NCBI GenBank assembly: GCA_029717555.1
Contig: JAMDHS010000022.1
Span: forward strand, 62,001-126,000
Source of the DNA: Peribolospora baueri
Taxonomy: Eukaryota; Basidiomycota; Peribolosporomycetes; Peribolosporales; Peribolosporaceae
Direction: 5' to 3'
Length of the DNA: 64,000 nucleotides
The stretch's first letter is position 1. The number at the start of each line of letters is the position of its first letter. The position numbers and the translations under genes are program-made. Below are positions 22,213 to 34,291 of the stretch, in pieces. The notes beneath the pieces are model-generated. The model was not told where the DNA came from. It worked only from the letters and a program-made list of their open reading frames with translations, and did not search any database.

Positions 22213-24391
22213 TCACGTTTCTCCAAAGCTGACCCCCCAGCCGACGGGGCCCCACCCCTCCCTCTCCTCATCCAACAGCCGCTCACCCTCCCTCCTCGCC
22301 GCCTCGATCAGCCAGGGCACGGCGGAGTCGAGGTCGTGCCAGCTGAGGCTGACGATTTTGGCGTCCTGAGTGTCGGACGCGCGAGAAGAGCCTACGGAGG
22401 AGGCGGTGGGCAGGGTTATGGACGTCGGCGGGTGCAGATATGCAGCGCGGAGTTCGGCGACGATGCTGGGGCACGAGGTCCAAGACAGGGTGCGGAAAGG
22501 CGAGCCCGAACCCACAATCCGAGGGAGGATGTCAGTGGCCAATGTCAAGCCAGCCGACGAGGAAGTAACCTGGAGCACGCACGCCCAAAAAAGAACAACT
22601 CACATGACTGGCCCCACATACCGATCCGTGCTCCCCTCCCACTCCTTTCCGACACCGTGAAACAGAGCGGCTGCGAGGCGGTTTTCATTGAACAAAGGAG
22701 GACGATTGAGCATGGTGACCGAACCGTCTTTGTCGCATTGGAAGCGCAGGTCGTCGTCGGGTCGGGGCAACGTGAAGTAGGCACGGTATTGGACGTCGGG
22801 GAGGGCGTGGACGACCTGATGTGGCATAAAAAAGATGAGAGATGGAGCGTAAGTGTACGGTCTGTCAGTGGCCGCGACCAGAAGGAATGGACGCACTCAC
22901 TTGAGTGAAATATGGGAGGCGTGCCACCCCATTCTGACTCCTAAAAAGGATTATCAAGCCAAGCAGTAAGCGCTCGAATGAGCATAACCAGTGGATGGCG
23001 GGTAATTACGGGCCCCGTCTCCTTCTTTGTCTCCCCGGCCCGGATAGATGAGCCTCACCTCAAATCCCTCCACAGATTAGCCACGTTCAGTCCGCGCGAG
23101 GTCGCCCTGTCCACCGTGATGCTGGCTTTGGTGACCCTCTGAGGCTGCATCGATCCGCTGCTACCATTCACCCCCTCCCTGCCTTCCTCTCCTCCTCTAA
23201 CCGTCCCATTCCCGCTCGCGCTTGGAGGCACAGCAGCGGGGCCACGCTGATTGGGCAAAGCGATAGGCTTACGATGAAGGGTGATGTACGTCGTCCAAGC
23301 TCCGGATATGGCCGAGGAGATTGTTTGCGTAGTTCCGCCCGCCGTGGGTGGCACAGTGGGCGAGGGGTCATGAGGATGGTGAAGAGGATGTGGCAGGCGT
23401 CCGCTCGCGATTCGATTGCAGCCTGGAACTTGGCGCCGGTGTTCGAGCGATACCAGCGTCCTGGACGAGTTAAACGAGGGCGCAAGAAAAGGGTGGAGTG
23501 GGGGGTCAGACGCAAAAAAGGACTCGAGCAGTTGATGAAATATACTGTGTTTGCTTTCAAACAAACAAAAAGAGATACTCGCCGGTAGTATGTAGACTTC
23601 CATCGTTTCCTGAGCCCACTGGGCAGCTCAGTGACGCGCTTATCTTCCTGACGCTGCTGCTGTCGCGGCCCTTCCGTCTCCGATACTGTCCCAGGACCCG
23701 TCCAGCTCATAGGGAACCTAACCTCGCACACCTTCCTCCAATCGGCCTCGGAGATTCTCGGAACCTCAATCTCGTATAATGCCCACTCTGGCGTAATGCG
23801 CGTAAGCACTCCGTGCTTGAAATCCGTGAATGCGCGCGTGGGGACGATGTCGGGGGAAAAGGCGCCGAGGACGGCGAGGAGGTGAAGCTCCTTCTTTAAT
23901 GACGACTTGAGCACCGACGCCGTGCGAGCCGCGTCCCTGGAAACCCAATCTTCGGAAGGAGGATCCCAAACATTCCTCCTAAGAAACTGATGCAGAAGAT
24001 CAATCCCGTGCTCGATAGCGGGCAGCCAGGTGCTCAAGGCGGGGTTAGCGCACACGGCACGGAAATGGGGGTGGGTGTGGCAGATGGAGAAGAGATCGGA
24101 GAGGCTGTTGGTGAGGGAAAAGATGTACGCCAGTATCTCCACGGGCTGGCTAAGAATCGGGGATTTCGAGATCATAGGGAGCGCGTAAGGCTTCCGAGCA
24201 GAGACTGAGCGGGTATAGGAGGACGCTGAGGTGGCGGGTGAAGGTGGGAAAGGAAGCGGGTGAGGAGGAAGTGAGATGACAGGCTGGGAAGAGGTAAAGA
24301 AAAAGCTCGTAGGAGGAATAGAGGCAGGCGCGGAAGCGGTCTGGGAAGAAGGGAGTGATGTTGACGGCGGCGTATGGCGAGAGAGGGTCAT
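22213..24391 (-). CDS. F-box-type protein with an apparent internal frame shift
   Basis: Minus-strand gene. A Ser/Pro-rich N terminus precedes an F-box-like segment (ISKSPILSQPVEILAYIFSL) and a long alpha/beta region (VWDPPSEDWVSRDAARTASV, LHLLAVLGAFSPDIVP, ADWRKVCEVRFPMSW). The second exon begins in a clearly coding frame (FQAAIESRADACHILFTILM) but continues in another, equally coding-like frame (DPSPTVPPTAGGTTQTISSA), with no splice pair between; the switch is near 23370. Later exons read GVARLPYFTQ, VVHALPDVQYRAYFTL, DDDLRFQCDKDGSVTMLNRP and a C-terminal region ending at 22213. The start at 24391 is tentative; an in-frame ATG at 24655 also exists. By the F-box it would be an SCF adaptor. 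Either a one-base deletion (pseudogenisation) or a sequence error explains the shift. Confidence 0.65.
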
Positions 24392-25723
24392 AGGTGCAAG
24401 GCAGACGCAGGAGGGAGAGCGGGAGCGGACGTCAGGGGACTCAGAGGAGGAGAGACAGGCACAGAACGACAGAAGACGGTGGTGCTGTTGATGGTGCTGA
24501 TGGGGATGGGAATGGAAGCAGTAGATATGCTGCTGCTGCTGGCGCTGTCCGAACATGACCGACGATTGATTGCCTGTTCCCGCAAGCTTGTAGTCGTGCT
24601 GGGCGACCAGGGTGAAGGCGATGCAGATGTTCGGTGCTGTTGTCTCAAAACGCACGTCACTCCATATACCTTCTCCACCCTACGCCCGATGTCATCTCCT
24701 GAACTGGATGATCTTGCCGCTGCCGCTGCCGCCGCGGTCGCTGTCGTCGTTGTTGTTGTTGTTCCTTGTCGTCGTTTGTGTACGAACCGTAGGCTTATTT
24801 GGCACTGGTGATCGAGCGCCTATCACCGGTGAGTGGCCCGTGCGAGGCGTCCGTTGAGTCCTATGGCCGCCCTCCGCGCTATATGACGGACACCCATCGG
24901 CTCTTGGGTCTGCGACGATGTAGGCCATCGTCTCCTCGATCTGATTCATGTGTGTCCATCAGGCGGGCATGCAAAATACATAGCGCGGACGAGGACGGTC
25001 CCGAGGACGACAACCCGTGCGTTCGCAGGCTACACCTGCACGTTCTCTCTCGCGCCTCTCCCGAGTCCATGGAGGCCGAAGGCGAGACTACGACTACTCG
25101 GAAGGGACGGGCATCCGTGACGGTTTCCAAGTATCGCACCAGGCTGACCTCGGAACTCTAAAACGCGGTGGCGGATCGTCGCCGGCTGACGCGGTCCTCA
25201 TCCCGGACCTTCAAGAGAGGGACGTGTCCGTGTGCTTCGAAAGGGATGTCAGGCAGGCGCTCGAGGCGGCCGGGGTATCCGCTTCCAAGATCCTTTCGGA
25301 GAGTTTCGCGTACTGATTTCGTCCTTGTGGATGATCCGCCAGCGTTGTGTCCACGGACGCGGACGGCGATGTGTACAGGTTCTAGGCTTCGGATGTGAAG
25401 GCGAGATGGAAATCCCCGTGCTCTCAGTCACACACGAAAGCAGATCTCCACGCGCGCCTGCCGTCTAGTTCGTTGCTCCCGTCGTCCGCTATTTCATTCA
25501 GCATTTCCAATCGTACACAGGTTGCCAGAGCGTCACCGAGGGGATCATGACGACAAACTTCGAGCGTTGATGACAGAACACGGTGGGGACAAAAATAAAG
25601 GAAAGAGGTCTCGAGCAAAGGAGCGCGGGTCGCGCGCGGGGTCGAGCAGAGCAAAAGCTAGTATCACCGAGGGAACCCGTGGAGAACCGAGAGCTGGGAT
25701 GTGCAGGACCCACACCCACCGGA
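24392..25723. other. 1.3-kb region without a confident gene
   Basis: This lies between the F-box gene start and the MFS stop. Plus-strand ORFs overlap here, for example 24799-25161 and 25017-25316. The second ends in a fairly protein-like stretch (DVRQALEAAGVSASKILSES). An Ala/Val repeat ORF at 24690 comes from GCC/GTC/GTT triplet repeats (24716-24764). I found no start, splice chain or domain tying these together. Confidence 0.45.
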
Positions 25724-28137
25724 TCAGAGCGTGTAGAAAAAGCCGGGACTCCGATCGCCGATAGGCGCCTTGGTCTTTCCTCTGCTGACCAACTCGTCAT
25801 ACCGCTCCACGTTCCCTTCCCGTCTCCCTTCTCTACGCGCACGGTTCTCCCAGATGCAGTAGACGACGTTGAGGAAGAAGGCGAGCCAGCCTAGGCAAAG
25901 ACAGCCGAGGACGATGGCGTGCCCTTGGCGGTAAGCTGGAGCGTCGGTCTGGCGGTAGGCGAAGGTGGCGACAAAGCTGGGTGATAGGAGCGGTGAGAGG
26001 TGGATATGGTCGACGCAAAGGGTGCAGAAGAAGGAAAGTGGATACGGGGGCGGTTGAGTACAGGCAGCGACGTATCATGGAATGCCAGGCCCCCGAATGA
26101 ACGCGTCATAAAGGTCGGATCGTCCGAGCACACACTCACCCGGCGCAATTGGCAATCATGAGCTGAAGAGCTGTGGACGTGGCCCTCTTGTAATGCCCGG
26201 CATGGTTGTTGGGAAGGATGCTGAGGATGCACGGAGCTGCTGGGTAGATGCCAAGGGCAACCAGGAAGACGCCTGCATCTGTTTCAAGGAACGGTGTGGA
26301 GAGGTGGCCGATACCGTGAAGGGGGGGTATGTCAGCGACCATCGACCATGGGGTGCAGCACTGTGCCGTGTAGAAACGGGAAGAGAAGGGCAGGAAGAGG
26401 AACCGCCTTACATCTTGCGCGGTTAGAGTTGGTGACGACAAGGATTATATACCCGGCGATGGAGATGGGCAAAAGGAAAAGGATGAGGGGTCCCCTCCAT
26501 TTGAGCCTGTCGGCGAGCACGGCGATGGCGACAGTGGCCACGGCGGCGGGTACATATGGCGGTACGGTGAAGAGTTGAGCATGAGTGCCCTTGTATCCCA
26601 TGCCGGTGATGATGGTGGGCAGGAAGAGAGAGTAGGAGTACAGCGAGCAGCACAGGCAAAGGTAGCCGATGCCGGTGAGCCACGACTGGATGTCGAAGAT
26701 GCCTCGTCGCACTTCGAGCCACTCTATCCCTTCGTCGTGGTGTGTTACCGTGGCCGGCGGGTTGACGTACGTGTCCGTGCCAGGCGCCCCCTTCTCCGTG
26801 TTGCGATTTCCGCCATCAGCGTGTTCGATGCGGGCCTCGGAAGACTTTTCGTCTTCAAGAACGACGGCGGAAGCAATGCCGTCGGTCGCATCTCCCTTTG
26901 GGATGGGAAGACCTCGACGAGCGGCGGCCATGTCCTTGGAGAGAGCGTGGAGCGCCCAGGCCCGCTCCTCCTCGGTTAGAAACTTTGCCTTCTTCACGCT
27001 CTCCGGCATTACTAGACTAGTGCCGATGCCGATGAGGACAGTGGCGATGCCCTCGATAATGAACTGATTGCAGAGGGGAGGGAGAGGGAAGCCAGATGCT
27101 AGGCAAGCGTCGGCATCCGTTTGGCGCGGAGCAGCGACCTGCGAGGACAAGGCACACTCACGATCCACCTCCAGCCAGCGAGGTTGCCAAGGCCATCCAT
27201 TTGCTCGAGGCCAGTGGCAAAGAGACCCTGAGAAAAGAAGCAAACGTCGAGGATCGGCACGTCAGGCGGGTGATGGAGTGCTTCGAACCGCATACTGCCC
27301 GTCCCGCAAGATCGTCCATCTCGTGCGACTTACTCCGAAAGCGCCGCTCAGCGATGCGGCGGAATAGAAGATGCCGATGCGCAGCTGTAGCTCGTGCCTC
27401 CGGTAAAGGGTAGAGAGATAGAGAACTGAAAGAGGCGGGATATAAAACAGAGGACGGGAGGCATTCAGCACACTCTTCTTGGCAGGTCGGCGGCAAGCGC
27501 TACGAGAGCACAGGAGAGATACCGGCGATCAGCTTCGTCCTCCCCATGGGAGCCGAGCCACTCACCCATCCCCGGCAACAGGCCGCCCTCACAAAAGCCG
27601 AGAACGGAGCGAATAACCAAGAGACCGGCATAGTTCTGCACGATTCCCGAGAGGGTGGTGACGAGGCCCCAAGCGGTGACGATGAGGGGGAGCCAGAAGT
27701 TGGGGCGCATGCGTTTGAGGACAAGGTTGGAAGGGATTTCGGATATGATGTAAAAGACCTGGAGGGGAGGTTGAGTGGGTAGAACGTTTTAGTCGCGGAA
27801 CCTCGATTCCTCGCAGGAACACAAGCCGAGCCGAGGGCCGAGGGGAACGGAGAGGGCTCACGTAGAAGATGGCCAGGGCGGTGTTAAACTGCGTGCCCTC
27901 CAAGTGCAGAGAGGTGGTCAAGCCGGCGATCCTAGCGTTTCCGACGTTGGACCGGTCGATGAAGTTTGCAAGCCAGAGCAGGGCCAAGGGGGGCAGGACG
28001 TGGATGTCGAGCTTGCGGAGCGTGGAGCGCCGGAGGCGCGCTGTCTCTTCCGAGTCGCTGTCGGCGGGGCGGTACGAGAGCTCATTTCGGTTGTCGTCTC
28101 TCGCCTCGTCCTCTGTCCGGACTTGTCCTGGCTCCAT
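25724..28137 (-). CDS. MFS transporter of the anion:cation symporter (Dal5/Tna1-like) family
   Basis: Multi-exon gene, ATG at 28137, TGA at 25724-25726. After an acidic N-terminal tail come the family hallmarks: LRKLDIHVLPPLALLWLANF, the following IDRSNVGNARIAGL, IPSNLVLKRMRPNFWLPLIV, GLLVIRSVLGFCEGGLLPGM, LYRRHELQLRIGIFYSAASL and NLAGWRWIFIIEG. A charged central loop (VMPESVKKAKFLTEEERAWA) is extended by a hydrophilic insert. The C-terminal half starts at RRGIFDIQSWLTGIGYLCLC and has the remaining helices (GHYKRATSTALQLMIANCAG; the end LVSRGKTKAPIGDRSPGFFY). About 12 membrane helices are expected. Members import allantoate, nicotinate, pantothenate or other carboxylates with protons; the substrate here is unknown. 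The ACS signature DRSNVGNA is strong. Confidence 0.9.
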
Positions 28138-29369
28138 GGTGCGATCCGGCGAGGACTGACGTTGGGAAGAGCTGAGGGAAGGAGCAAAGGTGGGTAGTAG
28201 AAGAGAAAAGGACCTGAACGAGCGACGTCCTCGCTGTCGCTGAGCTGGCTCTCGCCCCCGCCCCGCCCAGGCCCTCGCCTTGCTTAGATGCGCCCGTCCG
28301 CCCGGTCGTCCGTCCGTCGACTTGTCTGTGCCTGTCTTGTTCCCCGCACGTTTATGTTTACATAACTTGCATCTACAGTAACTCGACGAGCTATAGCGTG
28401 GGGTACTACCGGTCTCTAGCGCTTGTTTCGGCTGCGGCTCGCTTCCCCGGCCATTTCGTTCTCCCCAGGCACGACGGATAAGCGAGACGCGGAAATCGGA
28501 AAAGCGGAACTGAACTGGATTTCACGGCGCCTTCCGCCGCGCCGATCGCTTCCTGAGCGAGAGCCGCCCCCTTTGCGTCTTTCCCGCCTCCCAGTGCGTC
28601 GTCTGCCTCTTGCCCAACCACTGTGGACGTGCTTCTTCTCCTGCTCGCTTAGACGGTGGTGCCGTCGGTGGGTTCAGGTCGCTCGCTACATCCGCCGCCG
28701 TCGGCTTTCGGTCCGGCGATGGGGTTGCTTGCTCGGTGACATCATGCCCCTGAGCGCCGGTGTAGGGTTAGGGTTGCCTGAATTCCCACGCACCCACCTG
28801 CACGCCACGCCGTGCTTCTCTGCGTGGCGATCAGATGCAGGGTCCATCAGCCACTCAGATTCCACCAGCTCCATGCCCGTTCCCGTTCCCCTCCATCATC
28901 CTTCCTCCCCTGCTCTCTCTTTCTCTCTCTCTTGGGCTCTTCATATTGTTCATTGTCCTTTTTTCGGGTCCGGGAGGGCTGTAAAGGGTTGATCGGTCGG
29001 CTCAGTCAAGGGCAAGGGTCTCGGTCTCCCTCTCGCTTCCGCTGCCAAGTTTTCCTTCCCCTTCCATCCTTCCTTCTCCGCTCGGATATTGGGTCATTTT
29101 TGAGCGCTTCTTGGGCCTCTCCCCTTTCGGGCTTCCACTGCACAAAGTTTTCCTTCAATCCACCGTTGGACGGCTTCCCACGGAACGGACGGACAGACGG
29201 ACGGACGGACGAGTAGACTCGGTCTCCGTCGATCTCTTCGGCCCCGCGCTCGATCGACCTTGATGCAGCTCAGCTTCAAGTTCCTTTCCGATCGTCGGCG
29301 CTTCCTTTCGCGCTCATCTCGTACCGGCCCAATACAACTCCTTTTGTGCCGAACTCTCAAAATCCAGTC
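28138..29369. other. Divergent 1.2-kb promoter region
   Basis: This lies between the MFS ATG and the RRM gene ATG. The right half is strongly CT-rich (28900-29080) and probably transcribed leader. GGGTTAGGGTT occurs at about 28765-28775. CGGA tandem units occur at 29187-29210. No supported ORF. Confidence 0.5.
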
Positions 29370-32300
29370 ATGAGCGGTGATGGCACGCCGCGCCAGGGAC
29401 ACCAGGTGGGCAATCGTCGTTTGGTCGGCGACGAAGTGTCCGGCATCGGCTTCGTACGGCCCTCGTTTCGATTCGTCTTGCTTCTCACACATGCTTTGGC
29501 CACCCCCCGCATTTGTTGCCCTTTCCGATTCCTCGCTTCCTAGAGCCCGAGCGGGACGCCCAGCCACAGCTCGTTTGCATCGCCGTCCTTTCCTCCCTCA
29601 GTGGCTCAAGCGGCGGCCATCGGCGGGGGCACGGGAACACCGGTCTCCCCTTCCGTATCCTCCTCCGCTAGCTCCTCCATCCCCCACGCGTTTCATTCGC
29701 CCCTGCATGCCCAGGCCTTTTCTAATCAGCTCGTCCAGCATGCCCTAGGCTCTTCTTCTTCCTCGGCGCACGCCTCGCCTCATTCCGCCCCGTCCATCTC
29801 GCGGAATCACTCCTCAGCCTCGCCTTCCCTGCACAGCGCCGCGTCCCCGTCCGGGCTCAGTACAGGCTCTGGTCCAAGGCAGCTGAGCAACATGGAGGTG
29901 GAGGCCGCAATCCAGCAGGCCACTCTGGGCGCTGTGGCGGCGACCAGTCCGAGGCCCGGAAGCGCTAACGTCGGTCACCGCTCCCCGTACTCTGCGCCCA
30001 GGAGTCCGTTTGGCACCCAGGATGGGCCCGGGGGTCCGAAAGACACTAGGACCCAGCTGTTCGTCGGCAACGTGAGCGCCTTGGTTCCTCTCCGCGCTTT
30101 CGTCGACTTTGTATTATCTTGACGTTGAACGCTGATCTCGACTGCTCGATGGCATAACCCAGCTGCCTTTCCGCGTCCGCTGGCAAGATCTTAAGGATCT
30201 CTTTCGCAAATCGGGCACCGTCTTACGTGCTGACGTAGCGCTTGGCTATGACAACCGTAGCAAAGGGCATGGTACTGTTCTACTCGCCAACGAGGACGAT
30301 GCCCGAAAAGCCATTGGTTGGTATCGCTCATTTCTCCAGCTTTTCTTCGTCATCGCATTTCTCCGCGCTGACGCGCTCATGTTTGCGACTTCATAGATAT
30401 GTACCACAACTATACCTGGCAAGGGCGCACTCTCGAGGTTCGCATCGATCGCTCTGGCCTTGATATAGACGGCAACCCCATACCCAATATGTACCCTTCC
30501 TCCCAGACGAGCCTTCCAGGCAGCAGTGGATTTTCTCTGGCAACTATGGCGGCGGCTGGGCCCGACCAAGGGGTGATGTGGCAGCCACCGATGCCGCATC
30601 CACAGGTGTCGACGGGGCAAGCATCACAGAGGAGCGCTTTTTCTCCCAACGTTGCTCCCGCCATGCCTGGTTCCAATCTGAACGCCAGATTGCCGGGAGG
30701 CAGTCCTGCTTTAAGTACCCCCTCGTCTATGACCCATGGGGCGCAAGCGCAAACTCTAGCCGACCATCGCGTGACCGGCTTTGGCGGATCGTTATCACCC
30801 CCTGTCTTGCCATCTGGGACTCCCTTTCTCTCTCAGGAGCCCACTCAGGCGAACACGACGCCTACCGCCATCCAAGCGAGCATGGCCGGATTGTCCTTCC
30901 TACAAGCACCTCAGCCGTCGCAGCAACACACGCCTCAGCTGCAAGCCCAGTCGGCGTTCGTCCAGACCGTGCCTTACCCTTCTGCCGTAGCAGCCCTGTC
31001 CGGTCAAATGGCGCTGGGAGGCTCGACTGATCCCTCAGATCGGAGGTCTAGCTCGACCACCCTTCCCAACCCGCAGCTACCGCCCCACCTGGCAAGCTTG
31101 GGTGTCGCCGCCGCTGCCGCCGCTGCCGGCTTGTCTCCCGGGGCCAATTTGAGATCAATTCAGGCGCCACAGAACTATGCTGGAAGAGTGCTTTTCGTGG
31201 GGAACGTGAGTGTGGTAGCAAATGGCCGTACACGGCAACAATAGACGATGACGACCTTCCGGACGTTTTGTGTCGCTGACAACTTTGCTTTTTCCGCCTG
31301 TTCAGCTCCCATTCTACTGCCAATGGCAAGATTTGAAGGACCTTTTTCGAGCGGCTGGAAACATTCAACGCGCAGACGTGGCGCTCGGGCAGGATGGACG
31401 GAGCAGAGGGTTTGGGACGGTTTTGTTCGCGACGCCTGAAGATGCCCAGAACGCTGTGAGGATGTACCATGGGTGAGTGCTCGGGGTTGTAGAGGCCCCG
31501 CTCGGCGTGTTTGGGGTTGTTGAGGCCTCACTCTGCTCAATTTCCGTTTACTCACCACACCTCGTCTTTCGATCGTAGATACGAATACAATGGTCGAACT
31601 CTGAAGGTCCACTTCGACAAGTTCGCTCAGATGCCAATGGCCCCAACGGCCCCGTCGAACGTACAGTACTCAACGCCCGCTCCGACGGGATACAGTACGG
31701 GTCCGTTGTCACCTGTTCTCGCCCCGAGCAGCCAGGCGCAGATCTATTTTCCGAACAACATGCCGCCTAGCGCACCTGCGCAGCAGCTTCAGTTCGCACA
31801 ACTTGTGGGCACGTCCGGCGAGAGCGTTCCGCGGAATCTAGTCCCAACCGGTCCTCTCACCTCCGCTGCGATGCCTGCGTCATCGATCCACGTGGCTCAG
31901 GGCACATCGGGGGCCATGCGATCCCAAATGGACTTGACGCCCATGCAGTTCGTTATGCCGTTACCGTCTCCCTCGCTTTCTGGTCCTCAGCCGCTGCCTT
32001 CGCCACTTCCTGCGACGACGGTGCACGGCACTCATCCTGCGCACCCTGGCCACATAGCGTTGCCGCCGGCCGCCTTCCCAGGAGCGATGCCCGGATCTCT
32101 GAGTCCGATGCAAAGTCGCGTTCCCATGACGCCTTCCATGCCAGGCTTCACTTTCCATCCCTACCCTCAGACGCCACCGCTCTATCCGCAGTTCCTTTCC
32201 CCCGGACTCGGCCCCTTGTCACCGGCGCTCGGCAGCCCACCTCTCTTCGGCCCCGGCGCTACGATGATCAATCCCGCCCCCGGCGCTCCCGTCCATATGG

Positions 32301-33508
32301 CCCCACCTCAAACCCCGCAGCATGCCCCTGGATTCAATCCGCTCTTTCCTGCTTACGGAGCCAACTCCGGCCCGTACGTAGGCTTGGGCCAGGTGGCGTC
32401 CCAGATGCAGGGTGGAGGCGGAGGCGGTGTTAGCGCGCATCGGAACACGTCTCACGGTCAAGCAGAGGGTCAAGCTAGTCGGCTCGCAGCGTCGACGAGC
32501 GCGGTGTCGGAGAGTTCCTCTGTGGACACCGCGGGAGGCGGCGGACAAGACGGATACCCTTTTCCGCTGGTCGTCACCAATTCCTCCACTTCGGTCCTCA
32601 AGACTTCGCAAGCTTCCTCCGCCGTCGTCTCTCCAGAGGGCAGCGCCGGCGCCGCTGGTACAGACGCCACGACGAATGCGACCAGCACCGGTTCCGCCGA
32701 GCCGCCGACCAGCTCTTCGCAATCTTCCGCCGCTGGATCCAAGGTCACATCGCCGATCACGCTTCCCCCTGGCGTGTCTCCACCCGCTTCGCTCGCTGGC
32801 ATCGCGGCAGGGGCGGACTCTGGCGTCGCCACTGCTGCGCTCACCAGTGCGATCGCCAAAATGTCCATCGCAGGCACGGCCTTGGCTGGACAGAGCGCCA
32901 AGCGCAGTCAGAGCATGAGTGCAGAGAGATCGGCGGCGTCTGTGATGGCCAGGTTGAGGAGCAGCGAGAGCGCGGGTAACGCGAGCGAACAGACGATCGC
33001 AAGTCCCGAATCTTCAAAGTCCGCTCGCGGCGGCGCTATATTCTCTCTCAGCCAAGCCTCTTCGCATGTCAGTGCGATTGCGTCAGCCGTCTCGTCCTCG
33101 GCGTTGGACTTGGGCAGCAACGCCGTAGACTTGCACTCGTCTCCTTCGGAAGTCACCCGCCCCGCGTCGTCTCAGAAGACAGCTCGAGTGGATTCGGACT
33201 TCTACATTCCCGTCATGCCCCCTACGCCCGGTGCCAATCCGCCTCCGCAGCCCAGCATGGGTCTGCTGAGGCAGAGCAGTGCCGACGCGTACCCGTTCGG
33301 AAAGACCGTCGGAGGCCTGGACGTCGAGCACCCCTCGAACGCCAACATCGCTCGTCCTGGGAGCGCTGGTGGTGGCGGCGGCATGTCAACCAACGGTCAC
33401 TTGCTTGGCGTCGGGCCCGAGGGAGGAAACGGGAGGGATGCGGAGAGGAGAGCCAGCTTCGGGGCAGACGAGATGGGGGGGAGGAGGAGCGGGTTCTTTG
33501 GCGTTTGA
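29370..33508 (+). CDS. Two-RRM RNA-binding protein with long low-complexity regions
   Basis: Six exons (29370-29405, 29544-30071, 30163-30316, 30397-31205, 31306-31472, 31579-33508), 1207 aa. Exon 1 joins exon 2 as MSGDGTPRQGHQ-SPSGTPSH. RRM1: [25 protein letters not shown], then KGHGTVLLANEDDARKAI and YTWQGRTLEVRIDR. RRM2: [22 protein letters not shown], then RGFGTVLFATPEDAQNAVRM and YEYNGRTLKVHFDKF. Both RRMs are split by introns at the same point, right after the RNP2 motif, which suggests an ancient duplication. The WQDLKDLFR spacing is typical of Gbp2/Hrb1/HNRNPM-like proteins that shuttle with mRNA. Ser/Pro/Ala/Gln-rich stretches fill the N terminus, the linker and the last 550 or so residues, suggesting condensate-prone behaviour. 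The target RNAs are unknown. Confidence 0.85.
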
Positions 33509-34291
33509 AGGAAAAGGAAGGGAATCGGCCATGTCCGTGGCCGCTTTCTCTCATCTCTTTCTCGCCCCCGCTCTCTTCTCGCCCGTTCAGCTTCGTTTCC
33601 ATCTCTTCCTGGCCGGTCATTCCTACGTTCCCACTCGTTTACTCAACCTCAGCCCGACGTGCTTAGATTTCACATGCTTAGATTTCCTTTCATCAGGTTC
33701 TTTTTTTGTCGTCCTCTCTTGCACCTTGCCGTTTTTGTGTCCCTGTTTTATTTCTTTCTCGCATTTTCCTTCCTCCGTCCCTTCCGCCTCGTTTCCTCCT
33801 TCTTCCCCGCAAAACGCTCTCGCCAGTCCGTTTCCGAGTACATCGTATCACACCCCGCGTCTCCCCATCCCGTATCGTATCAACATCTTCTCAGGTACTT
33901 TCTGTCCGCGGCTCGCCATCCTGTCCTACGTCTTCGTGTGGCACCCTCCTTTTCGCCTCCTCTCTCCGCTTACCTTTGACGTTTACGAAGGTTCTCTCGA
34001 CTCGACTGCGCTGTACCTTCCATTTTGCCTCGTCGTTCAGAACATACCATGCGCGTGCAACCAAGAAGGTTTTTCATTGATGCCTTTCGTCGTCTCTCTT
34101 TGCCCGCTCCATCCGTCTCCGTAGCACTGACCATGTCGCTAGTCGGTCGAAGATAAGAAAGACACTGTATCCAGCGTGATCGAGAGCACGTGACGATGGC
34201 GATGGAACCTACGACGCTCCACCACGACTACCACTTCTTTCCGACCCACTTCAACGACAAGCCGCGGTCGGCGACATCGTGGTGGTCAAGG
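33509..34291. other. Intergenic region between the RRM gene and VPS23
   Basis: About 780 bases, very CT-rich (33540-33900), likely the long 3' UTR of the RRM gene and the leader of VPS23. Open frames on the plus strand are Phe/Ser/Leu-rich translations of pyrimidine tracts. If VPS23 starts at 34196, the last 96 bases are coding. Confidence 0.5.

Noticed and set aside
23460-23582. GC-AG splice (CG|GCGAGT) joining the first two exons of the second F-box gene
   Set aside because: It keeps an open frame, but that frame has shadow-like codon use; the neighbouring frame (FQAAIESRADACHILF) is clearly the coding one, reachable with the GTATCT donor and the acceptor before TTCCAG.
24374-24811. ORF with long Ala/Val runs
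   Set aside because: Arises from GCC/GTC/GTT triplet repeats; no start context or splice continuation.
33279-34124. 281-codon ORF downstream of the RRM gene
   Set aside because: Out of frame with the RRM gene, then pyrimidine-tract translation (Phe/Ser/Leu/Pro); 3' UTR.
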